Made by a program: the position numbers and the translations under genes
Notes under the pieces: model-generated
Databases searched by the model: none
What the model was told of the DNA's origin: nothing
The model's input: the letters and a program-made list of their open reading frames with translations, nothing else
DNA from: Amycolatopsis acidiphila
GTDB taxonomy: Bacteria; Actinomycetota; Actinomycetes; Mycobacteriales; Pseudonocardiaceae
Reading direction: 5' to 3'
DNA: 64,000 bases
Assembly (NCBI RefSeq): GCF_021391495.1
Contig: NZ_CP090063.1
Coordinates: 4,278,001-4,342,000, forward strand
Shown: piece by piece, positions 37,096 to 46,120 of the stretch
How positions within the stretch are numbered: position 1 is the first letter of the stretch
How the letters are laid out: each line of letters begins with the position of its first letter

Positions 37096-37378
37096 GGCGG
37101 TGCTCGGCGCCGATCTTGACCGCGTTCACGGTCGCGGCGTCCCATTCGGCGAGTTCGAGGCCCTCGACCGCCTCGACGAGCGCCTCGCCGGTGGCCGGGG
37201 CGGGCACGATCACGTCGCCCAGCGCGCCGTCGGCGCCGACGAGCACGACACGCGCGCCCGCCCGGCCGATGTTCTCCACCACGCCCTTGGCGGGCTTGCC
37301 GTGGTCGGCGACGAACCTGCGCGCCGAGGCCAGCTGCTTCGCGGTCGGCGCCGGGGTCTTCTCGTTCTCTTCAGCCAC
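37064..37378 (-). CDS. Small hypothetical protein
   Basis: A 104-residue protein I do not recognise. The acidic N-terminus (VAEENEKTPAPTAKQ) is followed by a mixed alpha/beta region, RFVADHGKPAKGVVENIGRAGARVVLVGADGALGDVIVPAPATGEALVEAVEGLELAEWD. The tail RHRMAGPAGRR is encoded within the terminator hairpin. There are no membrane segments or cysteines. The GTG start follows TAGGAT with 7 bases between, so it may be leaderless; AGGA within the same hexamer could be a Shine-Dalgarno instead. An ATG three codons earlier is possible. It lies divergent to qor. Confidence 0.65.
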   Translation of the reverse strand: MAEENEKTPAPTAKQLASARRFVADHGKPAKGVVENIGRAGARVVLVGADGALGDVIVPAPATGEALVEAVEGLELAEWDAATVNAVKIGAEHRHRMAGPAGRR

Positions 37379-37469
37379 GTGCAGCATCCTAAGGGCTGCG
37401 GCGGAACATCTCAGCGGGTGTGAGACTTGGGACCTGACAGACCCGTATCCCACGCATGCAGGAGGACCC

Positions 37470-38441
37470 ATGCCCACGGCAGTGCAGATCCGGCAGACCG
37501 GCGGCCCCGAGGTGCTGGAGGTCGCCGAGGTCGAGATCGGCGACCCGGGGCCGGGTGAGCTGCTGGTGGACGTCGCGGCCGCGGGCGTGAACTACATCGA
37601 CACCTACCACCGCAGCGGGCTCTACCCGATGGAGCTGCCGCTCACGCTCGGCCTCGAGGGCGCGGGCACCGTCGCCGCGGTCGGATCCGGTGTGCCGGAC
37701 TTCGAGCCCGGCGACCGGGTCGCGTGGCAGGGGCAGATCGGCAGCTATGCCGCACAAGCCAAGGTGGCCGCGAAGATCGCCGTGCGGGTGCCGGACGGCG
37801 TCCCGGACGAGACGGCCGCCGCGCTGATGCTGCAGGGCATCACCGCGCACTACCTGGTCCGCTCGACGTACGAGGTCGACGACGGCGACGACGTCCTGGT
37901 GCACGCGGCCGCCGGTGGCGTCGGCCTGCTGCTGACCCAGCTGGCGAAGGCCCGCGGGGCGCGGGTGATCGCCACGGTGTCCACCGAGGAGAAGGAGAAG
38001 CTCGCCCGCGAGGCCGGCGCGGACGACGTGATCCGGTACGACCAGGCCGACTTCGCCGAGCGGACCCGCGAGCTGACCGGCGGCGAGGGTGTCGCGGTGG
38101 TCTACGACGGCGTCGGCAGGACGACGTTCGACGGCAGCCTCGCGAGCCTGCGCGTGCGGGGCGTGCTGGCGCTGTTCGGCGCGGCGAGCGGTCCGGTCCC
38201 GCCGGTCGACCCGCAACGCCTCAACAAGGGCGGCTCGCTGTACCTGACCCGGCCGACCAGCGCGCACTACGTGCGCACTCGCGAAGAGCTGGACTGGCGC
38301 GCGGGCGAGCTGTTCCAGTCCGTTGTGGACGGTTCGCTGAACGTCCGGGTGGGGCACCGCTATCCGCTGGCCGACGCCCGCCAGGCGCACGAGGACCTGC
38401 AGGGCAGGCGGACCACCGGGAAGCTCCTGCTGCTGCCCTGA
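37470..38441 (+). CDS. qor: NADPH:quinone oxidoreductase (zinc-independent MDR family)
   Basis: A 323-residue medium-chain reductase that reduces quinones with NADPH. The catalytic domain shows GVNYIDTYHRSGLYP and LGLEGAGTVAAVGSGV. The Rossmann loop is AAAGGVGLLLTQLAKARGARVIATVS. There are no zinc ligands. The ATG follows GGAGGA at 5 bases; a long upstream frame belongs to the shadow of the small divergent gene. It converges with hpnH across a strong hairpin. Confidence 0.92.
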   Translation: MPTAVQIRQTGGPEVLEVAEVEIGDPGPGELLVDVAAAGVNYIDTYHRSGLYPMELPLTLGLEGAGTVAAVGSGVPDFEPGDRVAWQGQIGSYAAQAKVAAKIAVRVPDGVPDETAAALMLQGITAHYLVRSTYEVDDGDDVLVHAAAGGVGLLLTQLAKARGARVIATVSTEEKEKLAREAGADDVIRYDQADFAERTRELTGGEGVAVVYDGVGRTTFDGSLASLRVRGVLALFGAASGPVPPVDPQRLNKGGSLYLTRPTSAHYVRTREELDWRAGELFQSVVDGSLNVRVGHRYPLADARQAHEDLQGRRTTGKLLLLP

Positions 38442-38456
38442 GCGCCGTGGAACGGA

Positions 38457-38489
38457 CCGGACCGCCAGGCTCGAGGCCTGGCGGTCCGG
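38457..38489. terminator. Bidirectional terminator between qor and hpnH
   Basis: A 14-base perfect stem, CCGGACCGCCAGGC with GCCTGGCGGTCCGG, surrounds the loop TCGAG. It lies 15 bases after the qor stop and 30 bases after the hpnH stop on the other strand, so it serves both transcripts. Confidence 0.85.
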
Positions 38490-38519
38490 GAACCGCGGTC
38501 GCGGGACGGCCGCACCGCC

Positions 38520-39524
38520 TCAGGCGCCGACCGCGGCGCGGATCGTCTCCTTCAGCGAGCTGGTGGTCGCGATGACCGCGGTGGGCTCGTAACCGCAGTG
38601 CGCCATGCAGTTGGCGCACCGGGGGTCCTTGCCCCGGCCGAACTTGTCCCAGTCGGTCTCCTCGATCAGCTCGCGCCAGGTCTTGGCGTAGCCGTCGTCG
38701 AGCAGGTAGCACGGGCGCTGCCAGCCCAGCAGCGAGTAGGACGGGATGCCCCACGGCGTGCACTCGAAGTCCTTCTTGCCCTCGATGAAGTCGAGGAACA
38801 GCGGCGAGTGGTTGAGCCGCCACTTCTTGCGCCGCCCGTCGGCGAAGGCCTTCGAGAACAGCTCACGCGTCTGCTGCACGCCGAGGAAGTGCTCCTGGTC
38901 GGGCGCCTTCTCGTACGCGTAGCCCGGCGAGAGCTGCATGTTGTCCACGCCGACGACGTCGTTGAGGTAGTCCAGCACGTCGATGACGTCCTGCGGGGTG
39001 TCGGTGTTGAAGAACGTCGTGTTCGTCATCACCTTGAACCCGAGGTCCTTCGCCATCTTGATCGCGTCGATCGCCGCCTGGAAGCCGCCCTCCTTGCGCA
39101 CCGAGGCGTCGTGCTTCTCCTCGAGGCCGTCGATGTGCACCATCCACGCGAAGTTGCGGTGCGGCTTGAACTTGTGGATGTGCTTGGACAGCAGCAGCGC
39201 GTTCGTGCACAGGAACACGATCTTGCCCCGCTCCAGCAGGATCCGGGTGATCTCGTCGATCTGCGGGTGCATCAGCGGCTCGCCGCCGGCGATGGAGACC
39301 ATCGGCGCGCCGCTCTCCTCCACCGCCCCGATGGCCTGCTGCACCGGCATCCGCTGCTTGAGCAGATGCGCGGGCTGCTGGATCTTCCCGCAGCCACCGC
39401 ACTTGAGGTTGCACGCGTACAGCGGTTCCAGCTCCACCAGCACCGCGTACTTGTCCCTGCGCTGCAACTTCTGCTTGGCCAGGTAGGCGCCGAGCCGGAT
39501 GGACTGACGCAACGGCATTGCCAT
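38520..39524 (-). CDS. hpnH: Adenosyl-hopene transferase (radical SAM)
   Basis: A 334-residue radical SAM enzyme that adds a 5'-deoxyadenosyl unit to diploptene, the first step toward extended C35 hopanoids. The cluster motif CNLKCGGC places Cys at 38, 42 and 45. SIAGGEPLMHP is the SAM-binding region. The C-terminal Cys-rich part (FECTPWGIPSY, RPCYLL, DPRCANCMAHCGYEP) is typical of HpnH. It starts 3 bases after the hpnG-ispH stop and is last in the hopanoid operon. Confidence 0.95.
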   Translation of the reverse strand: MAMPLRQSIRLGAYLAKQKLQRRDKYAVLVELEPLYACNLKCGGCGKIQQPAHLLKQRMPVQQAIGAVEESGAPMVSIAGGEPLMHPQIDEITRILLERGKIVFLCTNALLLSKHIHKFKPHRNFAWMVHIDGLEEKHDASVRKEGGFQAAIDAIKMAKDLGFKVMTNTTFFNTDTPQDVIDVLDYLNDVVGVDNMQLSPGYAYEKAPDQEHFLGVQQTRELFSKAFADGRRKKWRLNHSPLFLDFIEGKKDFECTPWGIPSYSLLGWQRPCYLLDDGYAKTWRELIEETDWDKFGRGKDPRCANCMAHCGYEPTAVIATTSSLKETIRAAVGA

Positions 39525-39527
39525 GAT

Positions 39528-41000
39528 CTACCCCACTTCCCGAGGTAACGTGAATCGGACGTCTTCGTCGGCCACCTGGCTGTCCCGTACCGAGGTACGG
39601 CCGAGCCCGGCCAGGCACTGAGTCAGTTCCTCCACCAGGTGCGGCGGCGCGGAAGCACCCGCGGTGATCCCGATCCGCCCTGCACCGGCGAGCCAGCGCA
39701 TGTCCACTTCGGACACGTCATCGACCAGGTGGGCCGGCGCGCCGTGCCGGCGCGCCACCTCCACCAGCCGCTTGGAGTTCGACGAGTTCGCCGAGCCGAC
39801 CACCAGCACCAGGTCGGCGTGCTCGGCGACGGCGCGCACGGCGCGCTGCCGGTTCGTCGTGGCGTAACAGATGTCGTCCCGCCGCGGCACGGCCATCGCC
39901 GGGAACCGTTCGCGCAGCACGGAGGCGATCTCCTCCGCCTCGTCCACGGCCAGCGTCGTCTGCATCGCGTAGGCGACCTTCTCCGGGTCGCGCACCCGCA
40001 CCTGCGCGGCCGCCGAGGCGTCCTCCACGACGACGACCTGCTCCGGCGCCTCGCCGATGGTGCCTTCCACCTCCTCGTGGTCGGCGTGCCCGATGAGCAG
40101 CACCGTGTCCCCGCGTGAGCTGTACCGGCGGACCTCGTTGTGCACCTTGGTCACCAGCGGGCAGGTCGCGTCGATCACCTTGAGGTCCTTGGCCACCGCG
40201 TCCTGGCGCACGGCCGGCGCGACACCATGCGCGGCGAGCACGGTCGTGGCGCCCGGGGGCACCTCGTCGACCTCCTGCACGAAGATCGCGCCCATGCCCT
40301 CGAGCCTGCGCACCACGTGGGCGTTGTGCACGATCTGCCGCCGCACGTAGACCGGCGCGCCGTACCGTTCGAGCGCGCGCTCGACGATCTCGATCGCCCG
40401 GTCCACCCCCGCGCAGAACGAGCGCGGGCTGGCCAGCAGGATCTCCCCGGCCCCCGCCGCCTCACACCACTCGCGCAGGGCCGGCGCGGCCGCCCGCAAC
40501 GACCGCAGCCCGGCGATGCCGCGCAGCACCGTGCCGGGGCGCCACAGTGGACGGTCGGGGGTGTCCACCACGGCGCGTACCACGGCCAGCGGCCCCGGTA
40601 CGGTGGCGAACTGGGCGGACTCCATGTCCACCGCGAGCGCACCCCTGGCGGCGAACCGGCCCCGGTCGACGCCGTCCACCAGCGACTCCGACGAAGCGAC
40701 CGGTCCGGTGTGGACGGTCAGCCCGAGGCGGCGCAACGACGCCGCCAGCAGCGGCGCGGACCGCAGCCGCACCGGGCCCTCCGGGCCGTCGAGCTCGGTC
40801 GCCACCACCAGGTCGCCGGGTCGCACGCCGTCGGTGACCGCGCCCCCGATCCCCGCGACGAGCACCGGCGCACCGCCGGTCAGCCGCTCGGCCGACTCGG
40901 CCGCCCGCCGCGGTCCCATACCCGTGTGCAGCACGCGCACCCCGGGCGCCCGCAGCGCCGCCGCCTCGAGGTACATCGGCGCACACACCACACCGGTCAT
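39528..41000 (-). CDS. Fusion of HpnG-type nucleoside phosphorylase and IspH
   Basis: A 490-residue two-domain protein. Residues 1-183 resemble the hopanoid-associated phosphorylase HpnG, which removes adenine from adenosylhopane: HTGMGPRRAAESAERL, VAGIGGAVTDGVRPGDLVVA and the nucleoside-site ALAVDMESAQF. Residues 185-490 are a complete 4-hydroxy-3-methylbut-2-enyl diphosphate reductase, with cluster cysteines in SPRSFCAGVDRA, DATCPLVTKVH and DDICYATTNRQ, and the catalytic Glu in DHEEVEGTIGEA. One polypeptide thus joins the last MEP-pathway step and hopanoid side-chain processing. The ATG overlaps the shc TGA by four bases. Confidence 0.9.
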   Translation of the reverse strand: MTGVVCAPMYLEAAALRAPGVRVLHTGMGPRRAAESAERLTGGAPVLVAGIGGAVTDGVRPGDLVVATELDGPEGPVRLRSAPLLAASLRRLGLTVHTGPVASSESLVDGVDRGRFAARGALAVDMESAQFATVPGPLAVVRAVVDTPDRPLWRPGTVLRGIAGLRSLRAAAPALREWCEAAGAGEILLASPRSFCAGVDRAIEIVERALERYGAPVYVRRQIVHNAHVVRRLEGMGAIFVQEVDEVPPGATTVLAAHGVAPAVRQDAVAKDLKVIDATCPLVTKVHNEVRRYSSRGDTVLLIGHADHEEVEGTIGEAPEQVVVVEDASAAAQVRVRDPEKVAYAMQTTLAVDEAEEIASVLRERFPAMAVPRRDDICYATTNRQRAVRAVAEHADLVLVVGSANSSNSKRLVEVARRHGAPAHLVDDVSEVDMRWLAGAGRIGITAGASAPPHLVEELTQCLAGLGRTSVRDSQVADEDVRFTLPREVG

Positions 41001-42892
41001 GAGCCCTCCAGGTAGCGACCGAGCGCCGAGACCGGGAAGACCAGCCGGTAGAGGTGGTAGTTGATGTAGAAGTCGCCGGGGAACCCGGTGCCGGTGAACT
41101 GCGGCTCGTCCCAGGTGCCGTCAGGACGCTGCGTCTCCGCCAGCCACCGCACGCCACGCTCCACAGTGGACGAACCACGCTCGCCGGCCGCGAGCAGCGC
41201 CAGCAACGCCCACGCGGTCTGCGAAGCGGTCGAGTCGCCCTTGCCGATCCACGCCGGGTCCCGGTAGGACCGCAGGTCCTCGCCCCAGCCGCCGTCGGGG
41301 TTCTGGCACCGCGCGAGCCAGGCGACCGCGCGCCGGATCACCGGATCGGCGGGCGAGACCCCGGCCGCCACCAGCGCGGGCACCACGGCACCCGTGCCGT
41401 AGAGGTGGTTGGCACCCCACCGGCCGAACCAGGAACCGTTGTCCTCCTGCGCGTCCAGCAGCCACTGCACCCCGCGGCGGCACTCGCGGGTACCCGTGAG
41501 CCCCTCCGCGGCCAGCATCTCCACCACGTGCGCGGTGACGTCGGCCGACGGCGGGTCGATGACGGCCCCGAAGTCGCAGAACGGCAGCTTCGTCGTGAGC
41601 GTACGGGTGTTGTCCGCGTCGAAGGCGCCCCATCCGCCGTCGCTCGACTGCATGCCCCGCAGCCAGATGGTCGCGCGGTCGACGGCCTCCTTCAGCCGCG
41701 GCCGGTCCGGGTACGCGGTGCGCCGCAGCGCGAGCACGATCTCGGCGGTGTCGTCGGTGTCGGGGTAGACGTCGTTGGCGAACTCGAACGCCCACCCGCC
41801 CGGCGGCGTCGTGGGCCGCTTCACCGCCCAGTCGCCGGTGACCCGGATCTCCTCGCCCAGCAGCCAGTCCGCCGCCTTCAGCAGCGTGGGGTCGTCGGCG
41901 GGCACGCCCGCGTCGTGCAGCGCGGTCATGGCCAGGCCGGTGTCCCACACCGGCGACTGGCAGGCCTCCAGCCGCCGCACCACGCCGTCCGGTGTCTCCT
42001 CCCGGATGATGAAGCCGTCGAGGCCCTCGAACCCGGCCTTCACCGCGGGGTGCTCGAACGAGTAGCCCAGCAGGTGCAGCGCGAGCAGCGAGTACACCCA
42101 CGGCGGCTGGATGCCGCCCCACGAGCCGTCGGCCTCCTGCCGGGCGAGGATCCACTCCGCCGCCTGGCGCATCGCCAGCCCGCGCATCGGCTTCACCGGC
42201 AGCTTGGCGTAGGTGTGCAGCGCCTTGTCCAGGTATCCGAAGGCGCCCGCCCAGGTCCACGGCTTGAGGTTCGTGCGCGCCCGCTTGCCGGTCCGCAGCT
42301 CGTCCACCCCGAACGCCATCGGGCGGACCGGGCGCAGCGTGGCGACGATGGTCAGCGGGACCACGGTCTGGCGCGCCCAGCACCCCCAGTCGTAGACGTT
42401 GAGCGGGAACCAGGACGGCAGGAAGATCAGCTCCGGCGGCATGTTCGGCAGCTCGTCCCAGGACCACAGCCCGAACAGCGCCAGCCAGATCCGGGTGAAC
42501 ACCCGGGTGGCCTCGAGCCCGCCGTTCGCCAGCACGAACTTCTGCGCGGACCGCATGTGCGGCGCGGCAGGCGAGTCGCCGGCCAGCCGCAGCGCGACCC
42601 ACGCCTCGACGGTCGTGGACAGGTCGCCGGGGCCACCGTAGAAGGTCGCCCAGGTGCCGTCCGCCCGCTGCTGCGAGCGGATCCAGCGCGCGGCCTCCTC
42701 GGTCTCGGTCGCGGTGCGGATGCCGAGGAACTCCCGCAGCAGCAGGTCCTCGGCGTCCATCGTGACGTTGGTCTCCAGCTCGCCCTTCCACCAGCCGCCG
42801 TCCTCCTGCAGCCCCTTGAGGTGCGCGACCGCGCGCGCGAGCGTGTCGGCGGGGTTTCGCAGCGCGCTGGGGGTTTCGGCGATCTGGGTCAT
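40997..42892 (-). CDS. shc: Squalene-hopene cyclase
   Basis: A 631-residue terpene cyclase converting squalene to hopene and diplopterol at the membrane. The protonating DxDD motif is DTDD (378-381) in NDVYPDTDDTAEIV. Several QW repeats are visible (GSWGGIQPPW, DGGWGAFDADN, NGSWFGRWG, DGGWGEDLRSY, DGTWDEPQFTGTGFPGDFYINYH). The ATG (MTQIAETPSAL) shares one base with the upstream TGA. A far longer reverse frame is only the read-back of the upstream gene and was rejected. Confidence 0.97.
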   Translation of the reverse strand: MTQIAETPSALRNPADTLARAVAHLKGLQEDGGWWKGELETNVTMDAEDLLLREFLGIRTATETEEAARWIRSQQRADGTWATFYGGPGDLSTTVEAWVALRLAGDSPAAPHMRSAQKFVLANGGLEATRVFTRIWLALFGLWSWDELPNMPPELIFLPSWFPLNVYDWGCWARQTVVPLTIVATLRPVRPMAFGVDELRTGKRARTNLKPWTWAGAFGYLDKALHTYAKLPVKPMRGLAMRQAAEWILARQEADGSWGGIQPPWVYSLLALHLLGYSFEHPAVKAGFEGLDGFIIREETPDGVVRRLEACQSPVWDTGLAMTALHDAGVPADDPTLLKAADWLLGEEIRVTGDWAVKRPTTPPGGWAFEFANDVYPDTDDTAEIVLALRRTAYPDRPRLKEAVDRATIWLRGMQSSDGGWGAFDADNTRTLTTKLPFCDFGAVIDPPSADVTAHVVEMLAAEGLTGTRECRRGVQWLLDAQEDNGSWFGRWGANHLYGTGAVVPALVAAGVSPADPVIRRAVAWLARCQNPDGGWGEDLRSYRDPAWIGKGDSTASQTAWALLALLAAGERGSSTVERGVRWLAETQRPDGTWDEPQFTGTGFPGDFYINYHLYRLVFPVSALGRYLEGS

Positions 42893-43902
42893 CAGGCCTC
42901 CCTCGTGACGATGAACTGCGCGAGCGACAACAGCTCCTCTCGCGCGTGGTCGGGAATGCGCGCGTCCTCGAGCTTGCGGCGGCCCGCGGCCATCCGGCGG
43001 TAGGCCTCGTCCAGCGCCCACTTGCGCCCACCCGCCTGCTCGATCAGCTCGGCGGCGCGGCGCACGGACTCCTCCCCCGGCGGCTCCGTCCTGGCCAGCC
43101 ATTCCGCCACCTCGCGGCCCAACCCGCCACCGTGCGTGATCGCGTAGGTCACCGGCAGGCTCTTCTTGCGCGCCCGCAGGTCGGAGTACACCGGCTTGCC
43201 GGTCACCGCCGTCTCCCCCCAGATCCCGAGCACGTCGTCGACCAGCTGGAACGCCAGGCCGAGGTCCGCGCCGAAGCCGGCGAGCGCGTCGACGGTCGCG
43301 CGGTCGGCGCCGGCGAGCACCGCGCCGATCGCGGTGCTCGCGGACAGCAGCGCACCGGTCTTCCCGGCGGCCATGTCCAGGCATTCGTCGAGGCCGACGT
43401 CGTTGCGCTGCTCGAAGGCGACGTCGAGCACCTGGCCGCGGATGAGCTCGTTGGTGGCCTCGGCCAGCAGCCGGGCCGCGGCGACCGCGCACGGCCCGTC
43501 GACGTCGAGCAGCACCTCCTGGGCGAGCGAGAGCATCGCGTCGCCGGTGAGGATCGCGCTCGCCGCACCGCGCACCGCCCACACCGTCGGCCGGTGCCTG
43601 CGCTCGGTGTCGCCGTCCATCAGATCGTCGTGCAGCAGCGAGAAGTTGTGCACCAGCTCGACGGCGACCGCGCCCGGCAGGCCGACCGCGGGCTGCGCGC
43701 CCGCCGCCTCCGCGGACAGCAGCGCCAGCGCCGGCCGGACCGCCTTGCCGCCGCCCGAGGTCGGGTTGCCGTCGAGGTCGGTCCAGCCCAGGTGGTAGTA
43801 CGCGATCGAGCGGCTGGTCGGGTCGAGCCGGTCCAGCGCGGCCCGCATCGCCGGCAGGATCGCCTGCCTGCCCTGCTGCAGGGAGTCGAGAACAGCGGTC
43901 AT
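42892..43902 (-). CDS. Polyprenyl diphosphate synthase
   Basis: A 336-residue trans-prenyl synthase. The first Asp-rich motif is LLHDDLMDGD and the second FQLVDDVLGIWG (DDxxG). It probably makes farnesyl diphosphate, the substrate of HpnC and HpnD, or geranylgeranyl diphosphate; chain length cannot be told. The GGGKAVRPALALLSAEAAG segment gives the isopentenyl diphosphate-binding Lys and Arg. It overlaps hpnE by one base (TGATG) and shc by one base. Confidence 0.92.
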   Translation of the reverse strand: MTAVLDSLQQGRQAILPAMRAALDRLDPTSRSIAYYHLGWTDLDGNPTSGGGKAVRPALALLSAEAAGAQPAVGLPGAVAVELVHNFSLLHDDLMDGDTERRHRPTVWAVRGAASAILTGDAMLSLAQEVLLDVDGPCAVAAARLLAEATNELIRGQVLDVAFEQRNDVGLDECLDMAAGKTGALLSASTAIGAVLAGADRATVDALAGFGADLGLAFQLVDDVLGIWGETAVTGKPVYSDLRARKKSLPVTYAITHGGGLGREVAEWLARTEPPGEESVRRAAELIEQAGGRKWALDEAYRRMAAGRRKLEDARIPDHAREELLSLAQFIVTREA

Positions 43903-45266
43903 CAGTCGTCCTTACTCTCGCGCGAAGTGGAACCGTCGTGGACGCCTGCGACGCCGAGGACGGCCCGGGCGGCCGCGTCACCGCTGCGCACGGCGCCCTC
44001 CATCGTCGCGGGCCACCCGGTGGCCGTCCACGCACCGGCGAGCACGACCCCGCCGGCGGCGGTCACTGCTCCCGGGCGCAGCGCGGCGCTGCCGGGGGCC
44101 GGACGGAAGGTGGCGTGCCGCTCGCGGGTGACGAAGAAGTCGCGCACCCCCGCGTCCGCGGCGGCGGGCAGAACCGCCCGCAGTGCGGGCAGGATCCGCT
44201 CGCGAACGTCCCGCACGGGGACGTCGACCAGGTCGTCGGCGGCCGACAGCGAGACGGCCAGGTACTGCCCACTGTCCACACCGGACTGTGCGGTGCGGTC
44301 GAACACCCACTGCACCGGCGAGTCGACCGCGGCGAAGAACGGCTCGTCGAGCACCCGGCGGTCGAACACGACGTGCGCGTTGACGATCGGGGAGCTGCCG
44401 AGCCGGGCGGCCCAGCCCTCGGGCAGGCTGACGCTGCCGGCGGGCAGCAGGCGGTGCGCGGCGTCCGGCGGGACGGCCAGCACTACGCGGTCGGCCACGA
44501 ACTCGGTCTCCCCCGCCACGACCCGCCACCCGTCGTCCGCACGGGTGAGCGCGGTGACCTTCGTGCCCAGCAGCACCTGGGCCCCGGCCTCGGTGAGCCG
44601 CGCCTTCGCCGGGTCGCCGTGCAGCTCGCGCAGCGGGACCTTCGACCAGCCGATGTCCGCCGCGGCGGCGTCGGTGAGCAGTCCCAGCTGGAACACCGTC
44701 GCGGCCAGGGCGAGCGACGCGTCCGTCGCCGGGGCGTTGAGGGTGGCGATGCCGACGAGGTCCCACAGCTTCGTGATGGCCCGTTCGCTCTGCCCGTGCC
44801 TGCTCAGCCAGCCCGCGAAGGACTGCGCGTCGGTGCTGGGCGAGGCCGGGTCGACCCCGCGCAGCGCGAGGGCGGCGCCGGCGAACTTCAGCCGGTCGGC
44901 CAGCGGCAGCGGCCGGTACTTCAGCACCGAGTCCGCCAGGTGCAGGGGCGCGGGCAAGGCGTTGCGCCGCAACCAGACCGGCTCCCGCAGCCGGGGTGAG
45001 CGGACCTGGATGGCCAGCCTCGGCTGCAGGTGCACCTTGTCCAGCACCCGCAGCCGCCGCAGCAGGTCCAGGTAGGACGTGCAGCAGCGCAGGAACACGT
45101 GCTGGCCGTTGTCCACGTCCAGCTCGCCCCGGCGGAACGAGTGGGTGAGCCCGCCGAGGTGGCCCTTGGACTCCAGCAGGGTCACGTCCAGACCGGCGTC
45201 GGCGCAGCGCAGCGCCGCGGTGATGCCCGCGAGGCCACCGCCGATGACCGCGACCCTCGGTGTCAC
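43902..45266 (-). CDS. hpnE: Hydroxysqualene dehydroxylase
   Basis: A 454-residue FAD-dependent amine-oxidase-like enzyme that reduces hydroxysqualene to squalene. The dinucleotide motif VAVIGGGLAGITAALRCADAGLDVTLLES is at the N-terminus, and VVLAGAWTATGWPATMEGAVRSGDAAA is the C-terminal FAD motif. The GTG overlaps the hpnD TGA (GTGA). HpnC, HpnD and HpnE together replace squalene synthase. Confidence 0.93.
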   Translation of the reverse strand: MTPRVAVIGGGLAGITAALRCADAGLDVTLLESKGHLGGLTHSFRRGELDVDNGQHVFLRCCTSYLDLLRRLRVLDKVHLQPRLAIQVRSPRLREPVWLRRNALPAPLHLADSVLKYRPLPLADRLKFAGAALALRGVDPASPSTDAQSFAGWLSRHGQSERAITKLWDLVGIATLNAPATDASLALAATVFQLGLLTDAAAADIGWSKVPLRELHGDPAKARLTEAGAQVLLGTKVTALTRADDGWRVVAGETEFVADRVVLAVPPDAAHRLLPAGSVSLPEGWAARLGSSPIVNAHVVFDRRVLDEPFFAAVDSPVQWVFDRTAQSGVDSGQYLAVSLSAADDLVDVPVRDVRERILPALRAVLPAAADAGVRDFFVTRERHATFRPAPGSAALRPGAVTAAGGVVLAGAWTATGWPATMEGAVRSGDAAARAVLGVAGVHDGSTSRESKDD

Positions 45267-46120
45267 GACAGCCGTCCCGACAGCGCGCGCGCCGCCACTC
45301 CCAGCTTCTCCCGGCCGGACAGCGAGAGCCGGCGATCGAACACGAGGGAAGGCTGGTCGTTGATGCGTTCCAGGAGCTGCCGGTAGATGCCCGCCATCGC
45401 CAGGCAGGACGCCGAGCTGCGCCGGTCGAGCAGCGGCGCCAGGCGCAGCCCGTCGGCGTACCACTCCCGGGCCCGCGCGGCGCTGTGCCGGATGAGCGCG
45501 CTCAGCCCGCCGTCGGTGTCCTTCAGCCGGCCCTGCTCGTCGAGCGCCAGCTCCACGCCGAACGCGTCGAGGTCCTGCTGCGGCAGGTACACCCGGCCGT
45601 TCATCAGGTCCTCGCGGATGTCGCGCAGGATGTTGGTCTGCTGCAGCGCGATGCCCAGCGCGTCGGCGTAGCGGGAGGCGTCGGGATGGGGCTTGCTGCC
45701 GAACACCCCGAGGCACAACCGCCCGACGGAGCCCGCCACGCACCGGCAGTAATCGGTCAGCTCGTCGAAGCTGCCGTACCGGCGGCCCTCGATGTCCATC
45801 CAGACGCCGTCGAGCAGCTCGTCGAACGCGCCCAGCGGGATCGGGTACTGCTTCGCCGCGTCCCCGACCGCGACGAGCACCGGGTCCGTGCTGGTGTCCA
45901 GCTCGGCCAGCGACTTGCGGACCTCCTCCAGCCGGACCGACTTCTCCTCGATCGGCAGGTCCCCGTCGCCGATGTCGTCGACCCGGCGCGCGAGCGCGTA
46001 GACCGCGCACAGAGCGGAGCGGCGCCGCCGCGTCAGCAGCCGGATGCCGTAGTAGAAGTTGCGGGCCTCTGTCTTCGTGATCCGTTCACACGCGGCGTAA
46101 GCGACTTCGATATCGGTCAA
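45263..46120 (-). CDS. hpnD: Presqualene diphosphate synthase
   Basis: A 285-residue prenyltransferase condensing two farnesyl diphosphates to presqualene diphosphate. The metal-binding motifs are ARRVDDIGDGD and ILRDIREDLMNGRVYLPQQDL. The start is TTG (LTDIEVAYAACERI): it overlaps the hpnC TGA as TTGA, and a longer frame only repeats the hpnC region. The hpnD-type block KTEARNFYYGIRLL follows at once. Confidence 0.93.
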   Translation of the reverse strand: MTDIEVAYAACERITKTEARNFYYGIRLLTRRRRSALCAVYALARRVDDIGDGDLPIEEKSVRLEEVRKSLAELDTSTDPVLVAVGDAAKQYPIPLGAFDELLDGVWMDIEGRRYGSFDELTDYCRCVAGSVGRLCLGVFGSKPHPDASRYADALGIALQQTNILRDIREDLMNGRVYLPQQDLDAFGVELALDEQGRLKDTDGGLSALIRHSAARAREWYADGLRLAPLLDRRSSASCLAMAGIYRQLLERINDQPSLVFDRRLSLSGREKLGVAARALSGRLS

